From assembly GCA_002477465.1 (NCBI GenBank), contig DLPV01000017.1, positions 1,035 to 46,502 of the forward strand: 45,468 nt of DNA, written 5' to 3'. Made by a program: the position numbers and the translations under genes. Every line of letters starts with the position of its first letter. The first letter of the stretch is position 1. Shown here one piece after another: positions 8,242-16,077 of the stretch. The notes under the pieces were generated by a model, which was given only the letters and a program-made list of their open reading frames with translations, made no database searches and was not told where the DNA came from. This stretch comes from Gammaproteobacteria bacterium UBA7449 (GTDB lineage: Bacteria; Pseudomonadota; Gammaproteobacteria; Pseudomonadales; Pseudohongiellaceae).

Positions 8242-9348
8242 ATGACTGTAAGCATGAAAGAAATGCTCCGTGCAGGAGTACATTTCGGGCACCAGTGTCG
8301 CTATTGGAACCCGAAGATGGAGCCATTCATATTTGGCGCCCGCAACAAGATCCATATCATCAATCTGGAGCACACTGTTCCAGCCTTCAATGACGCTTTA
8401 AACCAAGTTACTGATTTAGCTGATAAAAAGAAGAAAATTCTTTTCGTTGGCACTAAGCGTGCTGCTGCCAAGATAATGAAAGAACAGGCTGAGCGTGCTG
8501 GCATGCCCTATGTGAATCATCGCTGGTTAGGCGGCATGCTGACTAACTACAAGACAATTAGAGGATCCATCAAGAAGCTCAAGGATCTGGAGATCCAGGA
8601 GCAGGACGGCACCTTTAATCGCCTCACTAAAAAAGAGGCTTTGATGCTGACTCGCTCGAAGTTGAAGCTGCAGCGCAGTATCGGTGGTATCAAGGACATG
8701 GGTGGCCTGCCTGACGCATTGTTTGTAATCGACGTTGAGCACGAGCGTATTGCGGTTACCGAAGCAAACAACCTGAAAATTCCCGTGATCGGCGTAGTGG
8801 ACACCAATAGTGATCCCGAGGGTGTGGACTACGTGATCCCGGGCAATGACGATGCAATTCGCGCGATTCAGCTCTACGCGAGCGCCGTGGCGGATGCCTG
8901 TATTGAAGGCACCAGGCGCAGTGCACCGGCTGGCGGCAACAGTGAATTTGTTGAGGTCGATGAAGTGACTGCTGCTGAGGTGACTGAAGAGGCGGTCGCT
9001 GAGAAGGCTATAGCCGAGGAATCAGCGGAAACAGTTGCTGAAGGAGCCACTGCTGCAGCTGCTGAAATCACCCAAGAGGCGTCTGCTGAGGAAGCCCCTG
9101 CCGCTGAAGAAACGCCTGTTGCTGAAGAGGCTGCCCCTACCGAAGAGGCTGCTGAGGTAGCACCTGCGGCAGATGCCGAAGCCGCTGAAGCACCGGCCAA
9201 GAAGAAGGCTCCAGCCAAAAAGAAGGCTCCGGCCAAGAAAAAGGCTCCAGCCAAGAAAAAGGCTCCAGCCAAGAAAAAAGCACCGGCTAAGAAGAAGGCG
9301 CCCGCCAAGAAGGCCGCAGCTAAAAAAGCTGACAGCGCTGAGGATTGA
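8242..9348 (+). CDS. rpsB: Ribosomal protein S2 with long low-complexity C-terminal tail
   Basis: S2 is an essential 30S subunit protein that bridges head and body and is needed for S1 binding. Residues 1 to about 230 are a canonical S2 (M-K-E-M-L-R-A-G-V-H-F-G-H-Q at the N-terminus, G-T-K-R-A-A near 70, N-H-R-W-L-G-G-M-L-T-N-Y). The protein is 368 residues, while S2 is usually about 240-255. The extra roughly 130 residues are first rich in Ala and Glu (about 235-316) and then consist of six and a partial copy of A-P-A-K-K-K (317 to about 357), ending A-A-A-K-K-A-D-S-A-E-D. The reading frame is intact, so the tail looks like a real extension. rpsB is first in the rpsB-tsf-pyrH-frr series. Confidence 0.97.
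   Translation: MTVSMKEMLRAGVHFGHQCRYWNPKMEPFIFGARNKIHIINLEHTVPAFNDALNQVTDLADKKKKILFVGTKRAAAKIMKEQAERAGMPYVNHRWLGGMLTNYKTIRGSIKKLKDLEIQEQDGTFNRLTKKEALMLTRSKLKLQRSIGGIKDMGGLPDALFVIDVEHERIAVTEANNLKIPVIGVVDTNSDPEGVDYVIPGNDDAIRAIQLYASAVADACIEGTRRSAPAGGNSEFVEVDEVTAAEVTEEAVAEKAIAEESAETVAEGATAAAAEITQEASAEEAPAAEETPVAEEAAPTEEAAEVAPAADAEAAEAPAKKKAPAKKKAPAKKKAPAKKKAPAKKKAPAKKKAPAKKAAAKKADSAED
9190..9312 (+). repeat. 18-bp coding tandem repeat in the rpsB tail
   Basis: Six consecutive 18-base units start at 9190, 9208, 9226, 9244, 9262 and 9280, followed by a 15-base partial unit at 9298-9312. Each codes for Ala-Pro-Ala-Lys-Lys-Lys. Units differ only at synonymous positions (GCA/GCT/GCG, CCG/CCA/CCC, AAG/AAA), so the amino-acid pattern is fixed while the DNA has diverged slightly. 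Copy number could vary between strains by slippage without breaking the frame, since 18 is a multiple of 3. Confidence 0.95.
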
Positions 9349-9414
9349 AGGGTAAGTCTGAGCAAAGATTAGCCCGATAGCTTTCAACCAAGCGAACACT
9401 CCCGAGGGAGCGAG

Positions 9415-9442
9415 AAAGGGGGCCTTAGAAGCCCCCTTTTTT
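9415..9442 (+). terminator. rpsB-tsf intergenic terminator/attenuator
   Basis: A 9-base-pair stem, AAAGGGGGC at 9415-9423 pairing with GCCCCCTTT at 9431-9439, encloses a 7-base loop and continues into a T-run at 9437-9442. This is a standard intrinsic terminator. It lies between rpsB and tsf, where E. coli also has a partial terminator that lowers tsf relative to rpsB, so read-through into tsf is expected. Confidence 0.8.
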
Positions 9443-9508
9443 CTAATTTTTTGAAGGAGCTCCGCGCTTTTTCTGATCAATATACAAAGCATTTACGAGG
9501 CACTGAAA

Positions 9509-10381
9509 ATGGCAAACATTACAGCAAGCATGGTTAAGGAGCTGCGTGAGCGCACCGGCCTTGGCATGATGGATTGCAAGAAAGCATTGGCTGAAGCCGA
9601 TGGTGATATGGAGAAGGCAATTGAGGATTTGCGCAAAGCGAGCGGCCTGAAGGCGGCTAAAAAAGCGAGCCGAGTCGCTGCGGAAGGCGTGGTAATGACC
9701 AAGATAGCCGACGACGGCAACTATGGCGTGCTGATTGAAGTAAATAGCGAAACTGATTTTGTGGCGAGGGACGAGAACTTTCTGAACTTTGCCGAGCAGG
9801 TGCTGGATGTGGCTTTCAACAACAAGTCAGCCGACGTCGCGTCGCTGCTGGAAGGCGGTCTGGAAGATACGCGCCAGGCGCTAGTGCAAAAAATTGGTGA
9901 AAATATTAATCTGCGCCGAGTTGAGCGAGTTGAGTTCGAGGATGCCAATGCAGGTATCGTAGAAAGCTACATTCACAATAACAAGATTGGTGTTTTGGTT
10001 GCGATCACTGGTGGCGAAGAGTCTCTGGCGCGAGACATCGCGATGCACATCGCCGCAGTGAACCCTATGGTAATGCGTGCGGAAGACGTGCCTGAGGAAG
10101 TGCTGGCAAAAGAATCTGAAATCTATTCAGCGCAAGCCAAAGAGAGTGGTAAGTCAGAGGAAATCGTCAAGAAGATGATCGAAGGCCGCCTCCGCAAATT
10201 CATCGCAGAGGTAAGCTTGACGGAGCAACCGTTTGTGAAGGACCCTGACACCAAGGTTGGGGGACTGCTTAAAGAAGCAGGTGCTGACATCGTGCAATTC
10301 GTGCGCTTTGAAGTAGGTGAAGGGATCGAGAAGGAAGAAGAAGACTTCGCCGCGGAAGTTGCCGCACAGTTATCTAACTAA
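9509..10381 (+). CDS. tsf: Elongation factor Ts
   Basis: EF-Ts is the guanine-nucleotide exchange factor for EF-Tu. The 290-residue protein has the N-terminal UBA-like helix module (residues 1-50, R-E-R-T-G-L-G-M-M-D-C-K-K-A-L), the conserved T-D-F-V-A-R motif near residue 80 that contacts EF-Tu, and the C-terminal dimer-core modules. The ATG at 9509 is preceded by GAGG at 9497-9500. It follows rpsB after a terminator-like hairpin and precedes pyrH by 15 bases. Confidence 0.97.
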   Translation: MANITASMVKELRERTGLGMMDCKKALAEADGDMEKAIEDLRKASGLKAAKKASRVAAEGVVMTKIADDGNYGVLIEVNSETDFVARDENFLNFAEQVLDVAFNNKSADVASLLEGGLEDTRQALVQKIGENINLRRVERVEFEDANAGIVESYIHNNKIGVLVAITGGEESLARDIAMHIAAVNPMVMRAEDVPEEVLAKESEIYSAQAKESGKSEEIVKKMIEGRLRKFIAEVSLTEQPFVKDPDTKVGGLLKEAGADIVQFVRFEVGEGIEKEEEDFAAEVAAQLSN

Positions 10382-10396
10382 ATTGAAACCTGGACT

Positions 10397-11122
10397 ATGA
10401 GCATGCCTCAGCGAGAACGAAAATATAACCGCATCTTGTTGAAACTCTCAGGCGAAGCTTTAACTGGCGATGCTGACTTTGGTATCGACCCCAAGGTTTT
10501 GGATCGTATGGCGGTCGAAGTCGGTCAGTTAATCGGGCTTGGTGTGCAGGTAGGTATGGTTATTGGTGGCGGTAACTTATTCCGCGGCGCGCTGCTGCAT
10601 GCCGCGGGCATGGAACGGGTTACTGGTGATCATATGGGCATGTTAGCAACGGTGATGAATGCGCTGGCGATGCGCGACGCCCTGGAGCGTGCCAGCATAG
10701 CTACGCGGGTGATGTCAGCAATCCAGATGAGTGGTGTAGTGGAGCACTATGACCGCAGGAATGCGATTCGCCATTTGAATGCAGGTGACGTTGTGATTTT
10801 TTCAGCTGGCACCGGTAATCCCTTTTTTACCACCGACTCAGCGGCATGCCTGCGGGGTATCGAGATCGATGCAGATCTGGTCCTGAAGGCAACCAAGGTT
10901 GATGGCGTGTACTCTGCTGATCCAGAAATTCACAAGGATGCAGAGAAGTACGAAACTCTCAGCTATGACGAAGTAATAGAGAAGAAACTTGGCGTGATGG
11001 ATCTCACCGCGATCTGTTTAAGTCGCGATCATGAGATTCCAATCAAAGTGTTTAATATGACCCGTCCAGGCGCATTGCTGGATAATGTGATGGGCAAGCC
11101 CGACGGCACCATGATCCAGTAG
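10397..11122 (+). CDS. pyrH: UMP kinase PyrH
   Basis: PyrH phosphorylates UMP to UDP and belongs to the amino-acid-kinase fold, not the eukaryotic UMP/CMP kinases. The 241-residue length is standard. Visible elements are K-L-S-G-E-A-L near the N-terminus, V-I-G-G-G-N-L-F-R-G, the allosteric/UMP-binding D-H-M-G-M-L-A-T segment, and G-T-G-N-P-F-F-T-T-D-S-A-A. A second in-frame ATG lies two codons after the first at 10397. Its product feeds pyrG further down the cluster. Confidence 0.97.
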   Translation: MSMPQRERKYNRILLKLSGEALTGDADFGIDPKVLDRMAVEVGQLIGLGVQVGMVIGGGNLFRGALLHAAGMERVTGDHMGMLATVMNALAMRDALERASIATRVMSAIQMSGVVEHYDRRNAIRHLNAGDVVIFSAGTGNPFFTTDSAACLRGIEIDADLVLKATKVDGVYSADPEIHKDAEKYETLSYDEVIEKKLGVMDLTAICLSRDHEIPIKVFNMTRPGALLDNVMGKPDGTMIQ

Positions 11123-11162
11123 GGACAGCGTGGCGGCTAATTAAGTCCAATGAGGCACAAAC

Positions 11163-11720
11163 ATGATTGATGAAATTATAAAAGATGCTGAAAAGCGAAT
11201 GACCAAGAGCCTTGCTTCGCTTGATGATGCCTTTAAGCGTATTCGGACCGGACGTGCCCACCCAAGCATTCTGGATAGCGTGATGGTCTCCTATTACGGC
11301 AATGATACACCCCTCAATCAGTTAGCCAACGTGAACGTGGAAGAGGGCAGATCACTGCTAATTTCACCCTGGGAAAAGCAGATCATCAGCGACATTGAAA
11401 AAGCGATCATGAAATCTGACTTGGGCTTAAATCCTTCCAATAATGGCGACACTATTCGAGTGCCCATGCCTCCTCTTACTGAAGAAACCCGGCGAGAGTA
11501 CACCAAGCAGGCCAAAAACGAAGCTGAAAATGCGAGGATCGCAATTCGCAATATACGACGCGATGCTAATTCAGATTTTAAAGACCTGGAAAAAGAAAAA
11601 GAGATCTCAGAAGACGAGCAGCGGCGTGCAGAAGATCTGGTGCAGAAGCTCACTGACAAGTATGTTGCCGAGGTAGAGGCTGCCTATCAGGTTAAGGAAC
11701 AGGATCTCCTATCCTTCTAG
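11163..11720 (+). CDS. frr: Ribosome recycling factor
   Basis: RRF, together with EF-G, splits post-termination ribosomes. The protein is exactly the family length, 185 residues. It has the conserved F-K-R-I-R-T-G-R-A-H-P-S-I-L-D motif near residue 25-40, the P-W-E-K segment and R-V-P-M-P-P-L-T-E-E-T-R-R, and an overall tRNA-like helical bundle composition. It follows pyrH by 40 bases, in the same order as most Gammaproteobacteria. Confidence 0.97.
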   Translation: MIDEIIKDAEKRMTKSLASLDDAFKRIRTGRAHPSILDSVMVSYYGNDTPLNQLANVNVEEGRSLLISPWEKQIISDIEKAIMKSDLGLNPSNNGDTIRVPMPPLTEETRREYTKQAKNEAENARIAIRNIRRDANSDFKDLEKEKEISEDEQRRAEDLVQKLTDKYVAEVEAAYQVKEQDLLSF

Positions 11721-11782
11721 TTACTTCCAATATTTGGAAGCACAATTCCCTTGCAGGTGATGGCGAGTAACATAGGCAATTC

Positions 11783-12523
11783 ATGGCACCTGACATCGAA
11801 AAACTGCCCCAACATATTGCCATTATCATGGATGGCAATAGCCGCTGGGCCCAAAGTCGGGGGCTTCCTACCAAATCGGGCCATCGCCATGGCACGGAAT
11901 CGGCTCGCGAAATAGTCAATAGTTGCGTAAAGCGTAATATTCCTTTCCTGACCCTGTTTGCGTTCAGCAGCGAGAACTGGATGCGCCCAGTGACCGAGGT
12001 CCAGGGGCTCATGGCGCTATTCCTGTCTGTGCTCAAGCGCAATGAAATCAAACAGCTGCACAAGAATAACGTGCGTCTAAAATTTATCGGCAAGCGCACT
12101 GATTTTGCGCCCAAGCTGCTGCGCAGTATGCAAGAAGTTGAAAAACTTACTGCCAACAATACCGGAACAACTGTGATTGTGGCAGTTGATTATGGCGGCC
12201 GCTGGGATATCACTGAGGCTGCTGCTAAATTGGCAGTCATGGTTGAGCAAGGCAAACTTGCTGCGGCTGATATAGATTTAGATCTTCTCCATAGTAGGAC
12301 CAGTCTAAGCGACTTTCCTGATCCTGATTTGTGCATAAGAACTGGCGGTGAGCACCGCATCAGTAATTTCCTGCTGTGGCAGTTTGCCTATACCGAGCTC
12401 TATTTTACCGATTGCTATTGGCCAGACTTTGATGACGCCGCACTGCAGCAGGCCCTGGATGACTATGTTCAGCGCCAACGTCGCTTTGGTGGCCATGATC
12501 ACGGCGAGTCCAGTAATGAGTGA
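11783..12523 (+). CDS. uppS: Undecaprenyl diphosphate synthase (cis-prenyltransferase)
   Basis: UppS condenses eight isopentenyl diphosphates onto farnesyl diphosphate to make the C55 carrier lipid. The signature I-I-M-D-G-N-S-R-W-A with catalytic Asp at residue 17 is present, as are G-H-R-x-G, F-A-F-S-S-E-N-W (residues 54-61) and the C-terminal R-T-G-G-E-x-R-I-S-N-F-L-L-W-Q. The length of 246 residues is normal. The stop overlaps the cdsA start by 8 bases. uppS, uppP and popT all occur in this window and together cover synthesis, recycling and flipping of the carrier. Confidence 0.97.
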   Translation: MAPDIEKLPQHIAIIMDGNSRWAQSRGLPTKSGHRHGTESAREIVNSCVKRNIPFLTLFAFSSENWMRPVTEVQGLMALFLSVLKRNEIKQLHKNNVRLKFIGKRTDFAPKLLRSMQEVEKLTANNTGTTVIVAVDYGGRWDITEAAAKLAVMVEQGKLAAADIDLDLLHSRTSLSDFPDPDLCIRTGGEHRISNFLLWQFAYTELYFTDCYWPDFDDAALQQALDDYVQRQRRFGGHDHGESSNE

Positions 12524-13388
12524 CAGTCTTAAACAAAGAATTATTACAGCCGTTATTCTTCTATTGTGCCTGATCGCAGCAACTACACTGTTCCCCCCAT
12601 TCTGGTTTGCTTTATTTATCGCTGCTTTGGTGCTGGTTGCCAGTTGGGAGTGGGTAGCGCTGATTGGTCTGACTGATAGCAAGTCGCGCCAAGCATACCT
12701 GGCGACGATGATCTTAATGTTAATTGGCGCATTACTATTACTAGGATTGGAGCCCGGCACGGAAAGGATTGACCTTATCCGCGCCTTGATGGTGCTTAGC
12801 CTCGGACTAGTCTGGTGGTCGATAGCGTGGCTGATGTTGTTTGGTTATCCCGATAACGCCAGGCAGTGGAACGATAAATCAAAAATAGGCTTGATGGGCT
12901 TGCTGGCGCTTATTCCGACCTGGGTGGGAATCGTGGTGCTCAAATACCTTTTGCCGTCGGGTTTTCTTGTGTTGGGTTTGGTTATCATGGTGGCGGCCGT
13001 CGATGTTGGCGCTTATTTTGTCGGCAGAGCGTTTGGATCTCGGCCCCTGGCACCTAGCCTGAGCCCCAAGAAAACCTGGGAAGGCGTTTGGGGAGGCCTG
13101 GCGACTTGTTGTGCTGTTGGTGCCCTGTTTGTTTGGGGGATGCACAGTTACTTGTTTGAGCTCAATACCTGGCAAACTATCGTGCTGTTACTCAGTAGCC
13201 TTGTGATTACGGTATTCGCAGTGGTTGGAGACCTAGTTGAAAGCATGCTTAAACGAAATTCCAATCTTAAGGACAGCGGGCACATCTTGCCTGGACACGG
13301 CGGCATTCTGGATCGAGTCGATGCTATCCTGGCAGTGACGCCCGCGAGCGTGATTATCCTGCTGTTAACCTTGCAGGGTGGCAGCTAG
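12516..13388 (+). CDS. cdsA: Phosphatidate cytidylyltransferase CdsA
   Basis: CdsA makes CDP-diacylglycerol from CTP and phosphatidic acid, the precursor of all major phospholipids. The protein is about 290 residues, largely hydrophobic with roughly eight membrane segments. Its C-terminal signature S-P-K-K-T-W-E-G, then D-S-G-H-I-L-P-G-H-G-G-I-L-D-R-V-D, carries the Asp residues that bind Mg and CTP. I chose the ATG at 12516 (M-S-D-S-L-K-Q-R-I), which overlaps the uppS stop by 8 bases. The open frame extends further upstream inside uppS, but that part is polar and unlike the family. Confidence 0.95.
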   Translation: MSDSLKQRIITAVILLLCLIAATTLFPPFWFALFIAALVLVASWEWVALIGLTDSKSRQAYLATMILMLIGALLLLGLEPGTERIDLIRALMVLSLGLVWWSIAWLMLFGYPDNARQWNDKSKIGLMGLLALIPTWVGIVVLKYLLPSGFLVLGLVIMVAAVDVGAYFVGRAFGSRPLAPSLSPKKTWEGVWGGLATCCAVGALFVWGMHSYLFELNTWQTIVLLLSSLVITVFAVVGDLVESMLKRNSNLKDSGHILPGHGGILDRVDAILAVTPASVIILLLTLQGGS

Positions 13389-13391
13389 AAA

Positions 13392-14573
13392 GTGAGTGGC
13401 ACGCGCGGCTTATCTATTCTTGGGTCTACCGGTTCCATCGGCTGCAATACATTGGACGTTGTGTCCAGATGTCCTGAGATATCGGTATTCGCACTAAGTG
13501 CCCACACCAACGTCGAGTTACTCGCAAAGCAGTGTGCCCAATTCAATCCGCGCTTTGCGGTGGTGACAAATCCTTCGTTTCACGATCGTTTCAAAGCGCT
13601 ACTGAAAGAGGTCGGTAGCGACACGGTATTGCTTGATACGGTAAACCCCCTGGAGGAGATTGCCTCCCATGGATCGATAGACACCGTCATGGCTGCGATC
13701 GTCGGGGCGGCAGGTCTGCCCTCTGGACTGGCGGCCGCCATCGCGGGTAAGCGATTATTGCTTGCTAATAAAGAGTCCCTGATTATGTCCGGTCAGCTTT
13801 TCACAAATGCTGCCAGAGACCACGGGGCTGAAATAATCCCAATCGATAGCGAGCACAATGCAATCTTTCAGTGCCTGGCCGAAACGCGAGATGTGGATTC
13901 AGGTATAACCAATACCCAATTCGTGAAGAAAATCATACTCACTGCGTCAGGTGGCCCATTTTTGAGTGCGACTCAGGATGAATTGGAAACGGTGACACCA
14001 GATCAGGCCTGCGCACACCCGAAATGGTCCATGGGACGAAAGATATCTGTGGATTCCGCCACATTAATGAATAAAGGACTGGAGCTAATCGAGGCATGCT
14101 TCCTGTTTGATTTGCCTAGCTCAGCTGTAGAGGTGCTCGTGCACCCCCAGAGTATCGTACATTCCATGGTTTATTATCAGGATGGTTCTGTGCTGGCACA
14201 AATGGCTAATCCAGATATGCGAGTGCCAATAGCCTACGGTCTGGCTTTTCCTAAACGCATGGACTCAGGGGCAGAGGCGCTGGACCTAACGAGCCAAGAG
14301 CCGCTGCAGTTTCAGCATCCCGATCTACAGCGGTTTCCCTGTCTTGCCCTTGGTCGGGCTGCCATGGAAGCGGGTGGCACCGGGCCCACACTGCTGAATG
14401 CTGCAAATGAAGTGGCTGTACAGGCGTTTTTGCAGGAAAAAGTACAATTTCTGGACATACCTCGCATCATTGACGGGGTATTGTCGAAAATACCTTGTGA
14501 AGCGGCGTCTTCTCTAGCTATTATTCGTGAGGCTGACATGCTCGCAAGAATTGCAGCTAAGGAATTGATATAA
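13392..14573 (+). CDS. dxr: 1-deoxy-D-xylulose 5-phosphate reductoisomerase
   Basis: Dxr catalyses the committed step of the MEP isoprenoid pathway, NADPH-dependent conversion of DXP to MEP. The 393-residue protein has the dinucleotide-binding G-S-T-G-S-I-G near residue 11-17, L-A-N-K-E-S-L, the metal/substrate motif D-S-E-H-N-A-I-F, and T-A-S-G-G-P-F. The start is a GTG at 13392, three bases after the cdsA stop; it directly precedes the conserved N-terminus. ispD and ispF of the same pathway are later in the window. Confidence 0.96.
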   Translation: MSGTRGLSILGSTGSIGCNTLDVVSRCPEISVFALSAHTNVELLAKQCAQFNPRFAVVTNPSFHDRFKALLKEVGSDTVLLDTVNPLEEIASHGSIDTVMAAIVGAAGLPSGLAAAIAGKRLLLANKESLIMSGQLFTNAARDHGAEIIPIDSEHNAIFQCLAETRDVDSGITNTQFVKKIILTASGGPFLSATQDELETVTPDQACAHPKWSMGRKISVDSATLMNKGLELIEACFLFDLPSSAVEVLVHPQSIVHSMVYYQDGSVLAQMANPDMRVPIAYGLAFPKRMDSGAEALDLTSQEPLQFQHPDLQRFPCLALGRAAMEAGGTGPTLLNAANEVAVQAFLQEKVQFLDIPRIIDGVLSKIPCEAASSLAIIREADMLARIAAKELI

Positions 14574-14628
14574 AAAGGGATTTAGACTTAGCCCGAGAAA
14601 GCCGAAAGGGCCTAGAAAGTAATCACAT

Positions 14629-16017
14629 ATGTTAGATTTTTTGATTAGCGTAATCGCACTGCTCGTCACCCTGGGCATACTCGTCACGATTCACGAGTTT
14701 GGTCATTTTTGGGTTGCTAGGCGCTGTGGCGTCAAAGTGTTGCGCTTCTCTATTGGCTTCGGCAAGGCCGTCAAATCCTGGATAGGCAGGGATGGTGTGG
14801 AATACGTCATTGCGCCGATCCCGCTTGGTGGCTACGTGAAAATGCTGGGCCAGGAAGATACTAATGCGGCTGAGACGGGCGATGTACCGGTAAGTCAACG
14901 TCATCTTTCCTTTGCCTACAAGCCGCTCTGGCAGCGCATGGCAATTGTCGCGGCAGGCCCCATTGCAAACTTCCTGTTGGCCATCTTCGTGTATTGGATT
15001 ATTCACGTTGGTTACGGCGTCAGCGGCATAGCCCCAGTAATACAGGGTGTAGTCGAAGACTCTCCGGCTTTCGCAGCGGGGCTGAGGGAAGGCGATGAAA
15101 TTCTGGCGGTAGATGGCGAAGAGACGATCATTTGGCAGCACGTCACGCTCCAGATGCTGGCTCGGTTGGGCGAGACCGGCGAGCTTAATTTGACCATCGA
15201 CCCGGCAAGTTCCAGCACGACCCGGGAGGTGAGTATTCCTCTGCTGAGCTGGATGGGGAGCGAGACCGAACCCAATCCGGTAGCAAATCTTGGGATTGTC
15301 CAGTTTGAAATACCAGCTCGCATAGGCGGCGTTGTCGCTGGCGGGCGCGCCGAAGCTGGGGGCATGCTCGCTGGCGATGAGATTCTTGCAGTCAACGGCG
15401 AAGCAGTGAGCGGCTGGACCCACTGGGTGGATATAATCCGCAGCAGCCCGGAACTCTCCCTCGATGTTGCAGTCCAACGGGAGGGATCAATAACGGGGCT
15501 GGCAATTACGCCGCAGCGGTCCGAGCTAGCCGATGGTTCGGTGATAGGCAGTATAGGCGCCTCTGTGCAGCAAACCACGCTCGCCGAGATTGTTCCGCCA
15601 GCGCACCAGCGCGAGATTGAATTCGGTGTGCTGTCCGCGATTCAACCCGCGATTCAGGAAACCTGGAATAAATCGATCTTTGTTCTCGATTCGGTCAAGA
15701 AAATGGTAATTGGCCTGATATCAGTTAAGAACATTAATGGCCCAATAACAATTGCGCAGGTAGCGGGGGAAACAGCGACTTACGGTCTTGATATTTATAT
15801 GGGGTTTCTGGCGCTGCTAAGTATTTCATTGGGAGTGCTCAATCTCTTACCGATACCGGTTTTGGATGGGGGGCACCTGTTGTATTACACGATCGAGGCA
15901 GTAATCAGAAGGCCGGTCCCGGAGCGGATTCAGATGTGGGGACTGCAGCTGGGCTTGATATTGATTTCGGGGATCATGGTTTTGGCCATTTATAATGATG
16001 TCAGTCGATTGTTGTAG
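14629..16017 (+). CDS. rseP: Site-2 protease RseP
   Basis: RseP is the inner-membrane zinc metalloprotease that cuts RseA after DegS and so releases the envelope-stress factor sigma-E; it also clears remnant signal peptides. The 462-residue protein has H-E-F-G-H at residues 22-26 in the first membrane helix, two periplasmic PDZ domains (cores near G-L-R-E-G-D-E-I-L-A-V-D-G and G-M-L-A-G-D-E-I-L-A-V-N-G), and the C-terminal second active-site motif N-L-L-P-I-P-V-L-D-G-G-H. It lies just upstream of bamA, whose assembly defects activate sigma-E, an arrangement shared across Gammaproteobacteria. Confidence 0.97.
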   Translation: MLDFLISVIALLVTLGILVTIHEFGHFWVARRCGVKVLRFSIGFGKAVKSWIGRDGVEYVIAPIPLGGYVKMLGQEDTNAAETGDVPVSQRHLSFAYKPLWQRMAIVAAGPIANFLLAIFVYWIIHVGYGVSGIAPVIQGVVEDSPAFAAGLREGDEILAVDGEETIIWQHVTLQMLARLGETGELNLTIDPASSSTTREVSIPLLSWMGSETEPNPVANLGIVQFEIPARIGGVVAGGRAEAGGMLAGDEILAVNGEAVSGWTHWVDIIRSSPELSLDVAVQREGSITGLAITPQRSELADGSVIGSIGASVQQTTLAEIVPPAHQREIEFGVLSAIQPAIQETWNKSIFVLDSVKKMVIGLISVKNINGPITIAQVAGETATYGLDIYMGFLALLSISLGVLNLLPIPVLDGGHLLYYTIEAVIRRPVPERIQMWGLQLGLILISGIMVLAIYNDVSRLL

Positions 16018-16077
16018 AAACTTTAAAATTGCCCGCCACTAGAAACATTCGTTGAAGTAGAGATTAAAAATATTGTC

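Noticed and set aside
8874..9365. Long minus-strand open frame opposite the rpsB tail
   Set aside because: It is Ala/Phe/Leu-Gly repeat protein produced by reading the Lys/Ala/Pro repeat backwards; no start context and no family. It is a shadow of rpsB.
12348..12515. Upstream extension of the cdsA frame into uppS
   Set aside because: The added 56 residues are unlike CdsA and overlap the conserved C-terminal codons of uppS; the ATG at 12516 gives the normal length.
14632..15477. 281-codon minus-strand open frame opposite rseP
   Set aside because: It is antisense to a well-conserved gene, with an unstructured composition and no promoter or family match.
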